In this document: positions 1 through 8,428 of the stretch, one piece after another
Layout of the letters: every line of letters begins with the position of its first letter
How positions within the stretch are numbered: position 1 is the first letter of the stretch
Origin: Bradyrhizobium sp. 200
GTDB lineage: Bacteria; Pseudomonadota; Alphaproteobacteria; Rhizobiales; Xanthobacteraceae
DNA: 64,000 nucleotides
NCBI RefSeq assembly: GCF_023100945.1
Contig: NZ_CP064689.1
Location: 9,158,001-9,222,000 of the forward strand
Direction of reading: 5' to 3'
Position numbers and translations under genes: made by a program
Notes under the pieces: generated by a model
What the model saw: the letters and a program-made list of their open reading frames with translations, nothing else
Database searches by the model: none
Told to the model about the DNA's origin: nothing

Positions 1-217
1 ACGGTGTACCTCGATGAGCGCTTGGCGATTCCGGGAAGACTCGAATTTCTGACCTACGTCCAGCTACCACCATCCTGGTTTTGCTGGAGACTTCACTCCG
101 GCGTGCCCTTCTGGCAGATTATACCACCTCGGGGCTACACCCGGGGGGGGCTACACCGGCAAATCCGGGCGTGCACGAAGGCCTTATTTCACGGGCTTTC
201 TCGAAGCCATCGTAAGG

Positions 218-400
218 TGGCGGAGAGGGAGTCAGTCAACTCCCATTGAAAGACAAGGCATTTTCGATCTTCCTAGACCAAAACCTACCAGTTGAGCTAC
301 GGCCGAAATTGGCGTTTCCATTCTCTCTTGGGAATCCGATCGCGGCTCTTCCAACTTCTGTCCAACCCTTCAAAGTCGGTCGACGCGATCGAATCGTGTT
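218..400 (-). repeat. Degenerate tRNA-like direct repeat, copy 1
   Basis: Read on the minus strand from 305, this begins GGCCGTAGCTCAACTGGTAG, like the acceptor/D-arm start of a tRNA. It ends GGGAGTTGACTGACTCCC then CTCTCCGCCA, like a T-arm plus a tRNA-Ser-type 3' end ending in CCA. The middle does not fold into an anticodon arm, so it is not a functional tRNA. A diverged copy lies at 16997-17175 in the same orientation, and similarity continues for about 100 bases past the tRNA-like part. It could be an old integrase attachment site or a decayed tRNA duplication. Confidence 0.5.
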
Positions 401-747
401 GGGTGCGCCGGTTTCCTCTTGGGCCACATGGCGCGCTCTAGATCGATCTGTAGTTTCGGGGTTTTGGTGAGTAAGCATTTTGATCAAGGTTGTCGCCACT
501 GATAGTTGACGCCGATTCTCACTGTCAAATGCGTGTCGCCCAGTGCATGCGCGTGTCCGTGGCCACAAACCGACGTCGCCCATATCCGCTCACTCATGCA
601 AACGGAATTGCCTGGACCGGCCGATTGCGGCGCAAAGGGGTTTTCCGCCTGAGTCGCACGCTCGAGATGGGGCTTGCAAGAGACGCCACAAAGCTTGGAA
701 ATATCGTTGTTAGCTTCGCGAACGTGGCCAGCGATCAGGAATTTGCG

Positions 748-804
748 CATTAGCAACAATAGCTCTGGAATCACGTCAATCGCTCTGGCGCGGCTGCACG
801 GCTG
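748..804 (+). repeat. AraC-tail-associated intergenic repeat, copy 1
   Basis: The stretch TTAGCAACAAT..TCAATCGCTCTGGCGCGGCTGCA matches the sequence that follows the duplicated AraC 3' end at 5104-5163 (TTAGCAGCAAT..GCAATCGCTCTGGCGCAGCCGCA) and again at 5470-5527. It is a fossil of the same duplicated intergenic unit. No function is evident. Confidence 0.5.
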
Positions 805-929
805 GTTGGCTTGATGATCGCCGTACCATCTCCCACGGCCTTGATCGGTACCAGAGTGCTTACTGTATCGCGCGGTCGTGTCGATCAAACGTGGGGGGTG
901 TCAAAGTCCATGATGCCTCGCGAGTCTGG

Positions 930-969
930 AGCAGGATCAGACAAGGCATGGTCGCTTTGGGAAAGACGC
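930..969 (+). promoter_or_regulatory. Putative shared operator upstream of catalase-like gene
   Basis: A 40-bp block (core GACAAGGCATGGTCGCTTTG, then GGAAAGACGC) is almost the same as 3190-3229, which lies upstream of the second AraC gene. The matching stops soon after. Two copies upstream of two separate genes, with two AraC regulators between them, suggest a regulator binding site or promoter. This is inference. Confidence 0.4.
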
Positions 970-1018
970 CGGACCTGCGCCGAGCCAAGACACGTGCAGC
1001 AACGTTCGAGGTCTTGCT

Positions 1019-1942
1019 CTGCCCAAGTTCCCACGCGGCCACACCACGCCCGCATCCGTCGTCGACGCCCTGAAGGCGTTAGCCGGCAATCCGCCGAAGA
1101 CGCGCGCGCGATTTGCCGGAGGCCGCTGCGTGCGAGGTACTTATGCGCCGTCGGACCGGGCGCAGGAGATCACCAAATCCCAGAGCTTCACCCGGCCGTC
1201 GCGCGTGCTGGCACGCTTCTCGCTGGGCGGCAGTCCCGACGCGGCCAACGTCGGCAATTCCGTGCTGCGCGGCTTCAGCTTCCGGCTCGGCAGCGATGAT
1301 GATCGCTCGGACATTCTCACGCAGAACGCGCCGATGCATTTTGCCAGAACGCTCGACCAGATGCTTGCCTTCCTCAAGGCTCGCATTCCCGGAGCGGACG
1401 GCAAGCCAGATGCGAAGAAGCTCAGGGCATTCTCCGCCGCCAATCCCGAGACGCTGCATCAGGCAAGCTATCTTGCCGGGCGACCGCCGCCCGAGAGCTT
1501 TGCCGGCACGACCTATTGGGGCGTGCACGCCTTTCCCGCCACGAATTCGAAAGGCGAGACGCGCTTTATCAAATTCAAGATCGCGCCGGTCGGTGGAGAT
1601 GTCGCGCTGTCCGGGGACGAGGCCAGGGCGCCATCTGCCGACCTGCTGAACCACGACCTCGAACAGCGGATCGCGGCAGGCGATGTCCGGTTCAGCGTGA
1701 TGGCGCTGCTCGGCCGTGCTGGCGATCCCACCATGGACGTCACCGTGCGATGGCCGGATGAGGACCGTCGCGAAGCGGTGCGGCTCGGAACGATTGTCAT
1801 CACCGGCATTGAAGCGGAGCGCATGTGCGAGGTGTCCGCCTTCAATCCAGCGAATCTCGCCGAGGGCATCGGTTACCCGCCCGACGACATCTTTGCGGCG
1901 CGCCGCGTCGCCTACGCCATCTCACAGGCGCAGGGCCGCTAA
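1019..1942 (+). pseudogene. Catalase-related (SrpA-like) peroxidase, no usable start
   Basis: The protein aligns from memory to small catalase-family peroxidases. Recognisable parts are the stretch PSRVLARFSLGG, the region RSDILTQNAPMHFARTLDQMLAFL, and TTYWGVHAFPATN..FIKFK in the middle. Homology already starts near 1019 (PKFPRGHTTPASVVDALKAL), but this frame has a stop at 911 and no ATG; the first start codon is a GTG at 1130, inside the conserved region. At the place where catalases have HAKG with the haem-site histidine, this protein reads FAGG, so the catalytic His is missing, though some relatives may also lack it. It is either a decayed gene or a gene with a non-standard start. AraC regulators lie downstream. 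Confidence 0.6.
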
Positions 1943-1947
1943 AGCGA

Positions 1948-2895
1948 CTACGTGTCGCTTTCGGCGACGCCGTGCGTCTCGCGGCGCCATACGCCCGGGC
2001 TGACGCCGACCACGGAGGAAAACACCCGCGTAAAATGGCTTTGGTTGGCAAAGCCGGCCGATATCGCAATCTCCGACAGCGGCAGGTCGCGGACGGTCAT
2101 CAGCTGCTTGGCCGCCTTGACGCGCTGCTGGAGCAGCCACTGGTGCGGCGGCAGCCCGGTGGAAGTTCGAAACGCCCGCGCAAAATGGCTGACCGACAGA
2201 TCAAACTCGGCCGCGATCTGCTCCAGCGTGAATTTTCCGCTGAGATCGGACTCGAGCTTTTCGCAGGCGCGCTTGACCTGCCACGGCGCGAGCCCGCCAC
2301 GGTTCGTCTCAGTGATGCGCCGCATTCCGCCATAGGTCTGGGCGACGTGCGCGGTGAGCGCGAGCATCATGTGATCGACAAAAAGCTGGTTGGTCTCGTC
2401 CGGGCGGCGCAGCCCTTCCTGCAGCGATGCGCCGATATGACGGACCACCGCATCGTCATGACCCACGCCAAGCCGGCAGTCGAGTTGATCGACGCGCGGC
2501 GCGCGGGACTGATCGGCGATGCTGTCGAGCGCCGAGCGCGGGACATAGAAAAACAGCGAGTGAAACGGCTTGTCGATCACATAGCGCGGATCGTGCTTGA
2601 GATCGTACAGATAAGTTGTGCCGGCGCGGACGTCCGCCTTCATGATACACTTGCCACGCTCCCACAGCTCGCAGTCCGGATAATCGTGCAGCTTCAGGCT
2701 GACGAGAAAGGCATCCTCCAGCGTCAGCGAGCCGGAAAGACCGGGCACGGGGTTGGCATCTCGCGTTTCGGTGACGGCGAGCTCGACGCTGCGCAGCGAG
2801 CGCGTCATCAGCGAGGGCGGTGCATCCTTCAGGTGCAGGAATTGCCCGAGCCTTTGTCCGAAGGCGGCAGCCTGTGGCATGTGAGTTGATCTCAT
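1948..2895 (-). CDS. AraC family transcriptional regulator
   Basis: A 315-residue regulator. The C-terminal 100 residues (about 210-310) form the double helix-turn-helix of AraC/XylS proteins: LEQIAAEFDLSVSHFARAFR for the first and LSEIAISAGFANQSHFTRVF for the second, with the typical GVSPGVWRR end. The N-terminal half is a cupin-like sensor of unknown ligand. It converges on the catalase-like gene, the stops being only a few bases apart. The 379-bp gap upstream, shared with the next AraC gene on the other strand, holds a repeated operator-like block. The start at 2895 is the first ATG; an ATG five codons later (2880) is possible. Confidence 0.9.
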   Translation of the reverse strand: MRSTHMPQAAAFGQRLGQFLHLKDAPPSLMTRSLRSVELAVTETRDANPVPGLSGSLTLEDAFLVSLKLHDYPDCELWERGKCIMKADVRAGTTYLYDLKHDPRYVIDKPFHSLFFYVPRSALDSIADQSRAPRVDQLDCRLGVGHDDAVVRHIGASLQEGLRRPDETNQLFVDHMMLALTAHVAQTYGGMRRITETNRGGLAPWQVKRACEKLESDLSGKFTLEQIAAEFDLSVSHFARAFRTSTGLPPHQWLLQQRVKAAKQLMTVRDLPLSEIAISAGFANQSHFTRVFSSVVGVSPGVWRRETHGVAESDT

Positions 2896-3274
2896 CTTTG
2901 TGAAGCTGCAGCGGGCGCGTCATCGCCTTGCGCGATTGCCGGTCATTATCTGATAACGGCGAGCGATCGTCTAGGCTTGTGCCGAACGCGTGACCGCTTG
3001 CCTGCGGATGCACGATGTCCGTTTTGTGACACAGCGCCGGATAGCCAGAATGTCAGTGATGTTGTCCCTCCGCAACAATGCCACTCATCACAAGCACTTG
3101 TGCGACGACTGCCCGATTCTACGGCAGGGGGCGGACCATGCGCATCTATTGGGCGTGACTTTGATCGCACACGCCTGATCGCCGCTTTGAGCAAGATCGG
3201 ACAAAGCATGGCCGCTTTGGGAAAGACGCAAACCCTGTCCAGCGCCTAGAACGCGCGCCGAACGCTCGATCGAA
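2896..3274. promoter_or_regulatory. Divergent promoter region between two araC-type genes
   Basis: This 379-bp region separates two divergent AraC regulator genes and holds no gene I can support. Its right part, 3190-3229, repeats the 930-969 block (GACAAAGCATGGCCGCTTTG core). It probably contains both promoters and the binding sites of one or both regulators; no -35/-10 pair is clear enough to place. Confidence 0.5.
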
Positions 3275-4255
3275 ATGCTTCTCAACGACGAGGACAGGTC
3301 CATGAGCTGCCAGCCCATGCGCGATCTTTCGCGACAGAGCCAGCCAGACACTTCCGCAGCACCCGGGCACGACTTGCCGATCACCGAGCCACGCCCTGCC
3401 GACATGGAGATGGCACGCGTGCTCAAGACGAAGCCCGTCAGCATGGCGTCGGACCCGTCCAGCGGTTCAGTCACCTTCTGGAGGCACGATCCCCTGCACG
3501 ACGTCGTCGCCCCCATGGCCGATCACGTCGTCATGGCTTTCCCCGCCGAGCCAGTGCGGTTCGAGCGTCGCGACGGGAAAGCCTTTGTGAGTGGAATGAC
3601 TCGTCCCGGGACTGTGACGGTGATCCCGGCGGGTTCAACCTCACGATGGGACATCTACCAGCCATTGAGTGTCGTTCAGCTCTACCTTCCGCAGACAACG
3701 CTCAAGCGCGTTGCCCACGAAGCCGGCACAACCGCTTCCGGCGACCTCGTCGAGCGAACTGCGCATTCCGACCCCATTACATCCCGATTGCTACTGAGCG
3801 CGGCCGACGCCCTGGAAGGCAGCGCGGCGCTCGATGCGCTGTTCAGGCACCAACTGACGGATCTTCTGGCTACGCGCCTGCTCGCGGCGCACGCCGGCTC
3901 GCCTGCAACGTTCGAGCCGGTCTTGGGTGGGCTGTCGCCCAAGGTGCTCGGACGCGCCATCGAACGCCTGCGTTCGGACAGTGATACGGACGTCTCGCTG
4001 GCGGCGTTGGCGTCCGATGCCGGCTTGTCGCGCTTCCACTTCTGTCGCGCCTTCAAGGAAAGCACCGGGTTGTCGCCGCATGCCTGGCTGCGCCAGCATC
4101 GGCTCGAGCAGGCCATGAAAATGCTGCGCGACACCGACGTGTCGGTCGTCTCGATCGCAGCCGCACTCGGCTATTCCTCCCAGACCGCCTTCGCTGCGGC
4201 GTTCAGGAAGCTGACCGGCGAGACCCCGAGCGATTGGCGCAGGCGCATGCGGTGA
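3275..4255 (+). CDS. AraC family transcriptional regulator
   Basis: A 326-residue regulator; the start may be an internal ATG such as 3302. The C-terminal AraC domain (about 225-326) has LAALASDAGLSRFHFCRAFK as first and VVSIAAALGYSSQTAFAAAF as second DNA-binding helix pair, ending TPSDWRRRMR. The N-terminal part resembles the AraC-binding-like sensor domain of many rhizobial regulators. It lies just upstream of an SDR gene on the same strand, so it may control that gene. Its last 145 bases were copied and sit in diverged form behind the SDR gene (4972-5110), with a shorter trace at 5448-5476. Confidence 0.9.
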   Translation: MLLNDEDRSMSCQPMRDLSRQSQPDTSAAPGHDLPITEPRPADMEMARVLKTKPVSMASDPSSGSVTFWRHDPLHDVVAPMADHVVMAFPAEPVRFERRDGKAFVSGMTRPGTVTVIPAGSTSRWDIYQPLSVVQLYLPQTTLKRVAHEAGTTASGDLVERTAHSDPITSRLLLSAADALEGSAALDALFRHQLTDLLATRLLAAHAGSPATFEPVLGGLSPKVLGRAIERLRSDSDTDVSLAALASDAGLSRFHFCRAFKESTGLSPHAWLRQHRLEQAMKMLRDTDVSVVSIAAALGYSSQTAFAAAFRKLTGETPSDWRRRMR

Positions 4256-4314
4256 TGTTTCGGCAAATGGTGGTCTCACCCATTTCAAATGCAGCATCGA
4301 AGAGGAGACACCAG

Positions 4315-4989
4315 ATGAAGACATTTCTCAGCATCGGAGCGGGACCGGGAATGGGTTTCGCAACCGCCGAACGCTTTGCCAGGGAAGGTTTCCAGGTGGT
4401 CTTGGCCGCCCGGAGCCTCGTCAAGACGCAAGAGCTGGCCGAAAGGCTGATATCAAAGGGATACAAGGCCGATACTCGCAAGGTGGACTCGGGCGATCCG
4501 AAGAGCGTCGCGGAACTGGTCGCTGAAGTTCAGAAGCGGCACGGCTCAATCGACGTCTTGCACTACAACGCCGCATCCATGCGTAAGGCGACCCTCTTCG
4601 AACAGCCGCTTGACAGCTTCAACGACGATCTCGCCGTGAACATCGGAGGAGCGCTCGTCGCCGCTCAGGCGGTCGCCCCCGGGATGGAAGAGCAAAAGTC
4701 CGGTGCGTTCCTGTTGACGGGAGGTGGCTTCGCACTCGCTCCGCACCCGGACTATCTCTCGGTCAGCATCGGCAAGGCCGGCGTTCGCGCCTTGGCTCAC
4801 GGCCTTTTCGAACCGTTCCGGGAAAAGGGAATTCACGTCGCGACAGTGACTGTCTCGACCTTTGTTTCCCCGGAATCGAAGGAGGCGTCAGCGGTGGCCG
4901 AACACTTCTGGCATCTGTACAGCCAGCCCAAGGACTCCTGGACCGTCGAAACGAATTACGCCCCTGCGGCACATGAAAATGCTGCGTGA
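4315..4989 (+). CDS. SDR family NAD(P)-dependent oxidoreductase
   Basis: A 224-residue short-chain dehydrogenase. The nucleotide-binding motif is near the N-terminus (SIGAGPGMGFATAERFA) and the Rossmann fold continues with VVLAARS and VLHYNAAS. The usual YxxxK site reads as SVSIGKAG, so the catalytic Tyr is replaced by Ser and the Lys is kept; activity is doubtful. The ATG at 4315 follows a good AGAGGAG ribosome site. The last five residues (HENAA) are translated out of frame from a copied fragment of the upstream araC gene, so the original C-terminus seems to have been cut by that duplication. Confidence 0.8.
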   Translation: MKTFLSIGAGPGMGFATAERFAREGFQVVLAARSLVKTQELAERLISKGYKADTRKVDSGDPKSVAELVAEVQKRHGSIDVLHYNAASMRKATLFEQPLDSFNDDLAVNIGGALVAAQAVAPGMEEQKSGAFLLTGGGFALAPHPDYLSVSIGKAGVRALAHGLFEPFREKGIHVATVTVSTFVSPESKEASAVAEHFWHLYSQPKDSWTVETNYAPAAHENAA

Positions 4990-5110
4990 GGCCGACGAGT
5001 CGATCGTCTCGATCGCAGCCGTGCTTGGCCTTTCCTCGCAGACCGCGTTCGCCGCGTTCAGGAAGTGACCCGACGAGAGCCCCGAGCGATTGCCGCAAGC
5101 GCATGCGTTA
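4972..5110 (+). pseudogene. Fragment of a duplicated AraC regulator 3' end
   Basis: This stretch is a roughly 80 percent match to 4111-4255, the 3' end of the upstream AraC gene. It reads ATGAAAATGCTGCGTGAGGC, then the second HTH helix (VSIAAVLGLSSQTAFA), then the SDW-type tail and TAG. One codon is missing in the AAF repeat and the frame is lost after FRK. It is a leftover of a paralogous AraC gene or of a tandem duplication, and it supplies the stop codon of the SDR gene. Confidence 0.75.
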
Positions 5111-5163
5111 GCAGCAATCGCTCTACAGGTACGGCAATCGCTCTGGCGCAGCCGCAGCTCCGA
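5104..5163 (+). repeat. AraC-tail-associated intergenic repeat, copy 2
   Basis: GCGTTAGCAGCAATCGCTCT and the following bases recur at 5470-5527 with few changes, and in weaker form at 748-804. In copies 2 and 3 the repeat directly follows an araC-like tail encoding SDW..RMR or its remnant, showing that tail plus intergenic DNA were copied as one unit. Confidence 0.6.
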
Positions 5164-5211
5164 TCCGCTAGATCATCACGGTGCCCACATCCAACCGGAT
5201 GGAGAAAAAAG

Positions 5212-5475
5212 ATGATCCGCAAAAGCATCGTTAGTTCCCGTGTGATCGCACCGGATTCTTCGCGTTGGTCCGCAATGTCCGGTTTTGCCGGCAAGGCGGT
5301 TGAGACAGTCTCCGACTTCGCCAGCATCATTCACAACCTGGTTCTGGACGTACGCGATTGCTACCGGCCCGAGCTGCACTACATGCGTGGCCCCGGCCCG
5401 AAATGGCGCGCCAAGCATCAGCCCTGGCTGAAATTCGATTCTGCCACGAGCGATTGGCACAGGCGGATGCGTTAG
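5212..5475 (+). CDS. Small hypothetical protein with AraC-derived tail
   Basis: An 87-residue frame with a plausible ribosome site (GGAGAAAAAAG) before ATG 5212. I do not recognise the first 75 residues. The C-terminus, SDWHRRMR, and the following DNA match the end of the AraC gene (SDWRRRMR at 4230-4255), so the frame has been fused to a copied AraC tail. It may be a decayed gene that is no longer meaningful. Confidence 0.35.
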   Translation: MIRKSIVSSRVIAPDSSRWSAMSGFAGKAVETVSDFASIIHNLVLDVRDCYRPELHYMRGPGPKWRAKHQPWLKFDSATSDWHRRMR

Positions 5476-5527
5476 CAGCAATCGCTCGACAGGTACGGCA
5501 ATCGCTCTGGGGCAGAAGCAGCTTCCG
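5470..5527 (+). repeat. AraC-tail-associated intergenic repeat, copy 3
   Basis: Third copy of the unit at 5104-5163 (GCGTTAGCAGCAATCGCTCG..ACGGCAATCGCTCTGGGGCAG). It follows a short AraC-like tail at 5448-5476. Confidence 0.6.
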
Positions 5528-5588
5528 TTCGCTAAATGATCTGCAGCGTGAAACCGATAACAGAAACAAGCTACAACAGGGACAAACA

Positions 5589-5870
5589 ATGGCCTGGAAG
5601 AACCTCGGCACCCCCTTTGCAGTCGCATCGCGACGAAGGGTCGTTGCGTCTACGATCATCTACGGACTTTCGCTGGCTGTCCGCTTCACTTCGGCAGCGG
5701 GCGAGGAAGTGGAAATTCCGGCGCAGTCCGCGCAAAGGGCCCACCCCGTGATTTCCATCACGGCCGGTAACGGCGCCCAGCTCCCCTACCAGGACTGGCG
5801 ATCGAGGTCCTCACAGCCGATCGGCTTGCGCAACGGCTGGCCGCAAACGCCGAGCTGCATCGTTCACTGA
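5589..5870 (+). pseudogene. N-terminal fragment of an alpha/beta hydrolase with Tat-like leader
   Basis: A 93-residue frame. Residues 14-40 look like a twin-arginine leader (SRRRVVAS followed by a hydrophobic run and an Ala-rich end). Residues about 55-85 (ITAGNGAQLPYQDW..QPIGLRNGWP) match the start of chloroperoxidase-type alpha/beta hydrolases, whose usual form is TKDGTQIYYKDWG..QPIVFHHGWP. The oxyanion motif HGWP has become RNGWP and the rest of the enzyme, including nucleophile and catalytic His, is missing. It is therefore read as a truncated relic. Confidence 0.55.
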
Positions 5871-5988
5871 CAACCGGCAATCGCTTCACGTCTTCGCGTC
5901 GTCGACCGCAGGAAATTTGCCGCAACGTGAGCAGCGGCGGCGATGACGCGCCTGTGCCCGAGAACGTCAAACCAGAGGAGAACATCAC

Positions 5989-7206
5989 ATGCGACTAGCC
6001 ATCATCGGCGCCGGCTTCGCCGGCATGTACGCCGCCCTTTCCGCCGCCCGCCTGCGCGACATCCAGGGCGCCACGCCCGACGAGCTTGAAATCGCCCTGG
6101 TCGCGCCCGAGCCCACGCTGGTGGTCCGCCCGCGGCTTTACGAGCCGAAGCCGGAAACCATGACGGCGCCTCTGCTGGACGTCCTCAAGGCCATCGATGT
6201 CGTTTACGTGCAAGGCAGCGCCGAGACGATCGACACCAAATCTCGCATGGTGCAGATCGCAACGGCCAAAGGCACGCGGAAGGCGCTCTCCTACGATCGC
6301 CTCGTGCTGGCCACCGGCAGCAAACTGTTCCGTCCGAACATTCCGGGCCTTGCCGAGCACGGCTTCAGTGTCGACTCGCTCGATGATGCGATCGCGCTCG
6401 ACAAACACCTGCATGGCCTAGCCCAGCGGCCGGCCGTAAATGGCCGCGACACGGTCGTCGTCGCCGGCGGCGGCTTCACCGGCATCGAGGCGGCAACCGA
6501 GATGCCGGCGCGGCTGCGCGAGATCTTCGGCAAGGACACCAAGCCCCGCGTCATCATCGTCGATCGCAACAAGGCGATCGCGCCCGACATGGGCGAAGGC
6601 CCCCGCCCCGTCATCGAGGACGCGCTGCGCAAGCTCGGCGTGGAAACCCGGCTCGGTGCCGGCGTCGCCTCGCTCGATGAAACCGGCGTCACGCTTTCCA
6701 GCGGCGAACACATCGAAGCCGAGACCGTGATCTGGGCGGCCGGCATTCGCGCAGCACCCTTGACGGCGCAGATCCCTGCCGAACGCGACAATTTCGGCCG
6801 CCTGCTGGTGGACCGCTGCCTGAGCGTACCGGGAGTTGCCGGCGTCTTCGCCACCGGCGATGCCGCCCGCGCCGCCTGTGACGACGATGGTAACTACGCG
6901 CTGATGTCGTGCCAGCACGCCACGCGGATGGGCGCCTTCGCCGGCAACAACGCCGCGGCCGAGCTGCTCGGCGTGCCGACCAAGCCCTACCACCAGAAGG
7001 CCTATGTCACCTGTCTCGACCTCGGCGAGGCCGGCGCGCTGTTCACCAGCGGCTGGGAACGCAACGTCAAGATGGTCGGCGGCGTCGCCAAGAAGACCAA
7101 GCAGGAGATCAACACCGTCTGGATCTATCCGCCGCGTGCCGAGCGTGCCGCGGCGCTGGCCTCGGCAGATCCGGAGCGTGTGACTGATGTGACTGGCTTC
7201 CTCTAG
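5989..7206 (+). CDS. NDH-2-like NAD(P)/FAD-dependent oxidoreductase
   Basis: A 405-residue flavoprotein of the pyridine nucleotide-disulphide reductase superfamily, likely passing electrons from NAD(P)H to a quinone or similar acceptor. FAD binding: IIGAGFAGMYAA at the N-terminus. NAD(P) binding: VVVAGGGFTGIEAA at about 158-171. The second FAD contact is GVFATGDAA near 285. The length fits single-domain type II NADH dehydrogenases. It has a good ribosome site (GAGGAGAAC) before ATG 5989. An MBL-fold hydrolase gene follows on the same strand after 116 bases. Confidence 0.85.
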   Translation: MRLAIIGAGFAGMYAALSAARLRDIQGATPDELEIALVAPEPTLVVRPRLYEPKPETMTAPLLDVLKAIDVVYVQGSAETIDTKSRMVQIATAKGTRKALSYDRLVLATGSKLFRPNIPGLAEHGFSVDSLDDAIALDKHLHGLAQRPAVNGRDTVVVAGGGFTGIEAATEMPARLREIFGKDTKPRVIIVDRNKAIAPDMGEGPRPVIEDALRKLGVETRLGAGVASLDETGVTLSSGEHIEAETVIWAAGIRAAPLTAQIPAERDNFGRLLVDRCLSVPGVAGVFATGDAARAACDDDGNYALMSCQHATRMGAFAGNNAAAELLGVPTKPYHQKAYVTCLDLGEAGALFTSGWERNVKMVGGVAKKTKQEINTVWIYPPRAERAAALASADPERVTDVTGFL

Positions 7207-7322
7207 CCCTTCACGCGAAGCGGTCCGCGCTTCGTCGAAGCGCAGACCGCCCAAGTGCCGATCGAGCGCAGAAGTTTTCAAAGACGAATCAGATGATCCT
7301 CAACACACAGCAGGAGACGAAG

Positions 7323-8276
7323 ATGAATCATGTGATCCGCAACATTCAGCAGACGACAATCGAGAGCCTGGACAACGCCTCACGCCCTGGTCGAGCGGCG
7401 CCGGACGAACTGGTCCCGTCGCGCTATGCGCTGCGGGTCGGTGAAATCGACGTGCTGGTGATCAGCGATGGCGTGGTGACGCCGCCGGCCGAGTCGATGG
7501 CCACCAACGCCGACCCGGCCGTCCGGGCGGCCTGGCTGGACAACATGCTGCTGTCGCACGACGCGTTCGATTGGGCGCTGAACGAGGTCGTGGTGCGCAG
7601 CGGCAGCCAGACCATCCTCATCGACAGCGGGCTCGGCGCGGAGGTCCCGGACTTCAAGCGGGCCGGGCATCTGGTCCATCGCCTGGAGGCGACCGGCATC
7701 GATCTTTCGTCCGTCACCGACGTGGTGCTAACCCACATGCACTTCGACCACGTTGGCGGGCTGCTCGTCGACGGCGTGAAGGAGCGGCTGCGTCCGGATC
7801 TGCGGATCCATGTGTCCGCCGCCGAGGTCAAGTTCTGGGAAGCGCCCGATTTCTCCCGCACCGGCATGCCACCCGATCTTGCCGAGATAGCCCGGCAGGC
7901 GTCCAAGCGGTTCGTGAAAGAGTACCGCAGCCAGCTGCGGATATTCGAGGAGCAGCACGAGGTGGCGCCGGGGGTGGTCGTCTCTCGCACCGGCGGTCAC
8001 ACCCCCGGGCACAGCGTGATCCGCCTCAAGTCCGGCGGCGAGGCGCTGATGTTCGCCGGCGACGCCATATTCCCGGTCTCGTTCGACCATCCCGAATGGC
8101 ACAACGGCTTCGAACACGACCCCGAAGAGGCCACCCGCGTTCGGATCCGTCTCATGCGGGAGCTCGCTGAGACCGGCGCGTGGTTGGTGGCCACGCATAT
8201 GCCGTTCCCGTCCGTCGGCCGGGTGGCGGTCGCGGGCGACCTCTTTCGCTGGGTACCGGCCTGGTGGGACTACTGA
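7323..8276 (+). CDS. MBL fold metallo-hydrolase
   Basis: A 317-residue metallo-beta-lactamase fold protein. The zinc motif HMHFDHVGG is at residues 138-146, further metal ligands are in GGHTPGHS (about 225-232) and FAGDAIF, and a late His lies in ATHMPFPS. This layout fits lactonase or related hydrolases; the substrate cannot be told. The ATG at 7323 was chosen because GGAGACGA precedes it; an upstream start at 7293 would add ten unlikely residues. It may be co-transcribed with the NDH-2-like gene upstream. Confidence 0.85.
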   Translation: MNHVIRNIQQTTIESLDNASRPGRAAPDELVPSRYALRVGEIDVLVISDGVVTPPAESMATNADPAVRAAWLDNMLLSHDAFDWALNEVVVRSGSQTILIDSGLGAEVPDFKRAGHLVHRLEATGIDLSSVTDVVLTHMHFDHVGGLLVDGVKERLRPDLRIHVSAAEVKFWEAPDFSRTGMPPDLAEIARQASKRFVKEYRSQLRIFEEQHEVAPGVVVSRTGGHTPGHSVIRLKSGGEALMFAGDAIFPVSFDHPEWHNGFEHDPEEATRVRIRLMRELAETGAWLVATHMPFPSVGRVAVAGDLFRWVPAWWDY

Positions 8277-8428
8277 TCAATTGTATCACCTCACGCGATA
8301 CGGGCCGCGTTTCGAAACGAGGCAAGCGCGGCCCGCTCGCCATCTCCGTCGGTGGCGGTCGAACTGCACGGTAATGCAGGTGAACCGAGCATAGGAGTTA
8401 GCGGCAACAGCCGTCGCAGGAGAACGTC

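Larger units (their letters stand above)
1..1018. other. Non-coding or decayed stretch
   Basis: I see no convincing gene here. The open frames are short, overlap on both strands and match no family I know. It holds three repeat-related items listed separately: a tRNA-like degenerate repeat (218-400), a copy of the AraC-tail intergenic repeat (748-804) and a putative operator (930-969). Confidence 0.6.

Noticed and set aside
218..305. tRNA gene
   Set aside because: The D-arm and T-arm look right but no anticodon stem-loop or acceptor pairing can be formed.
4..888. Several short open frames on both strands
   Set aside because: Overlapping, family-less and partly made of repeats; not supportable as genes.
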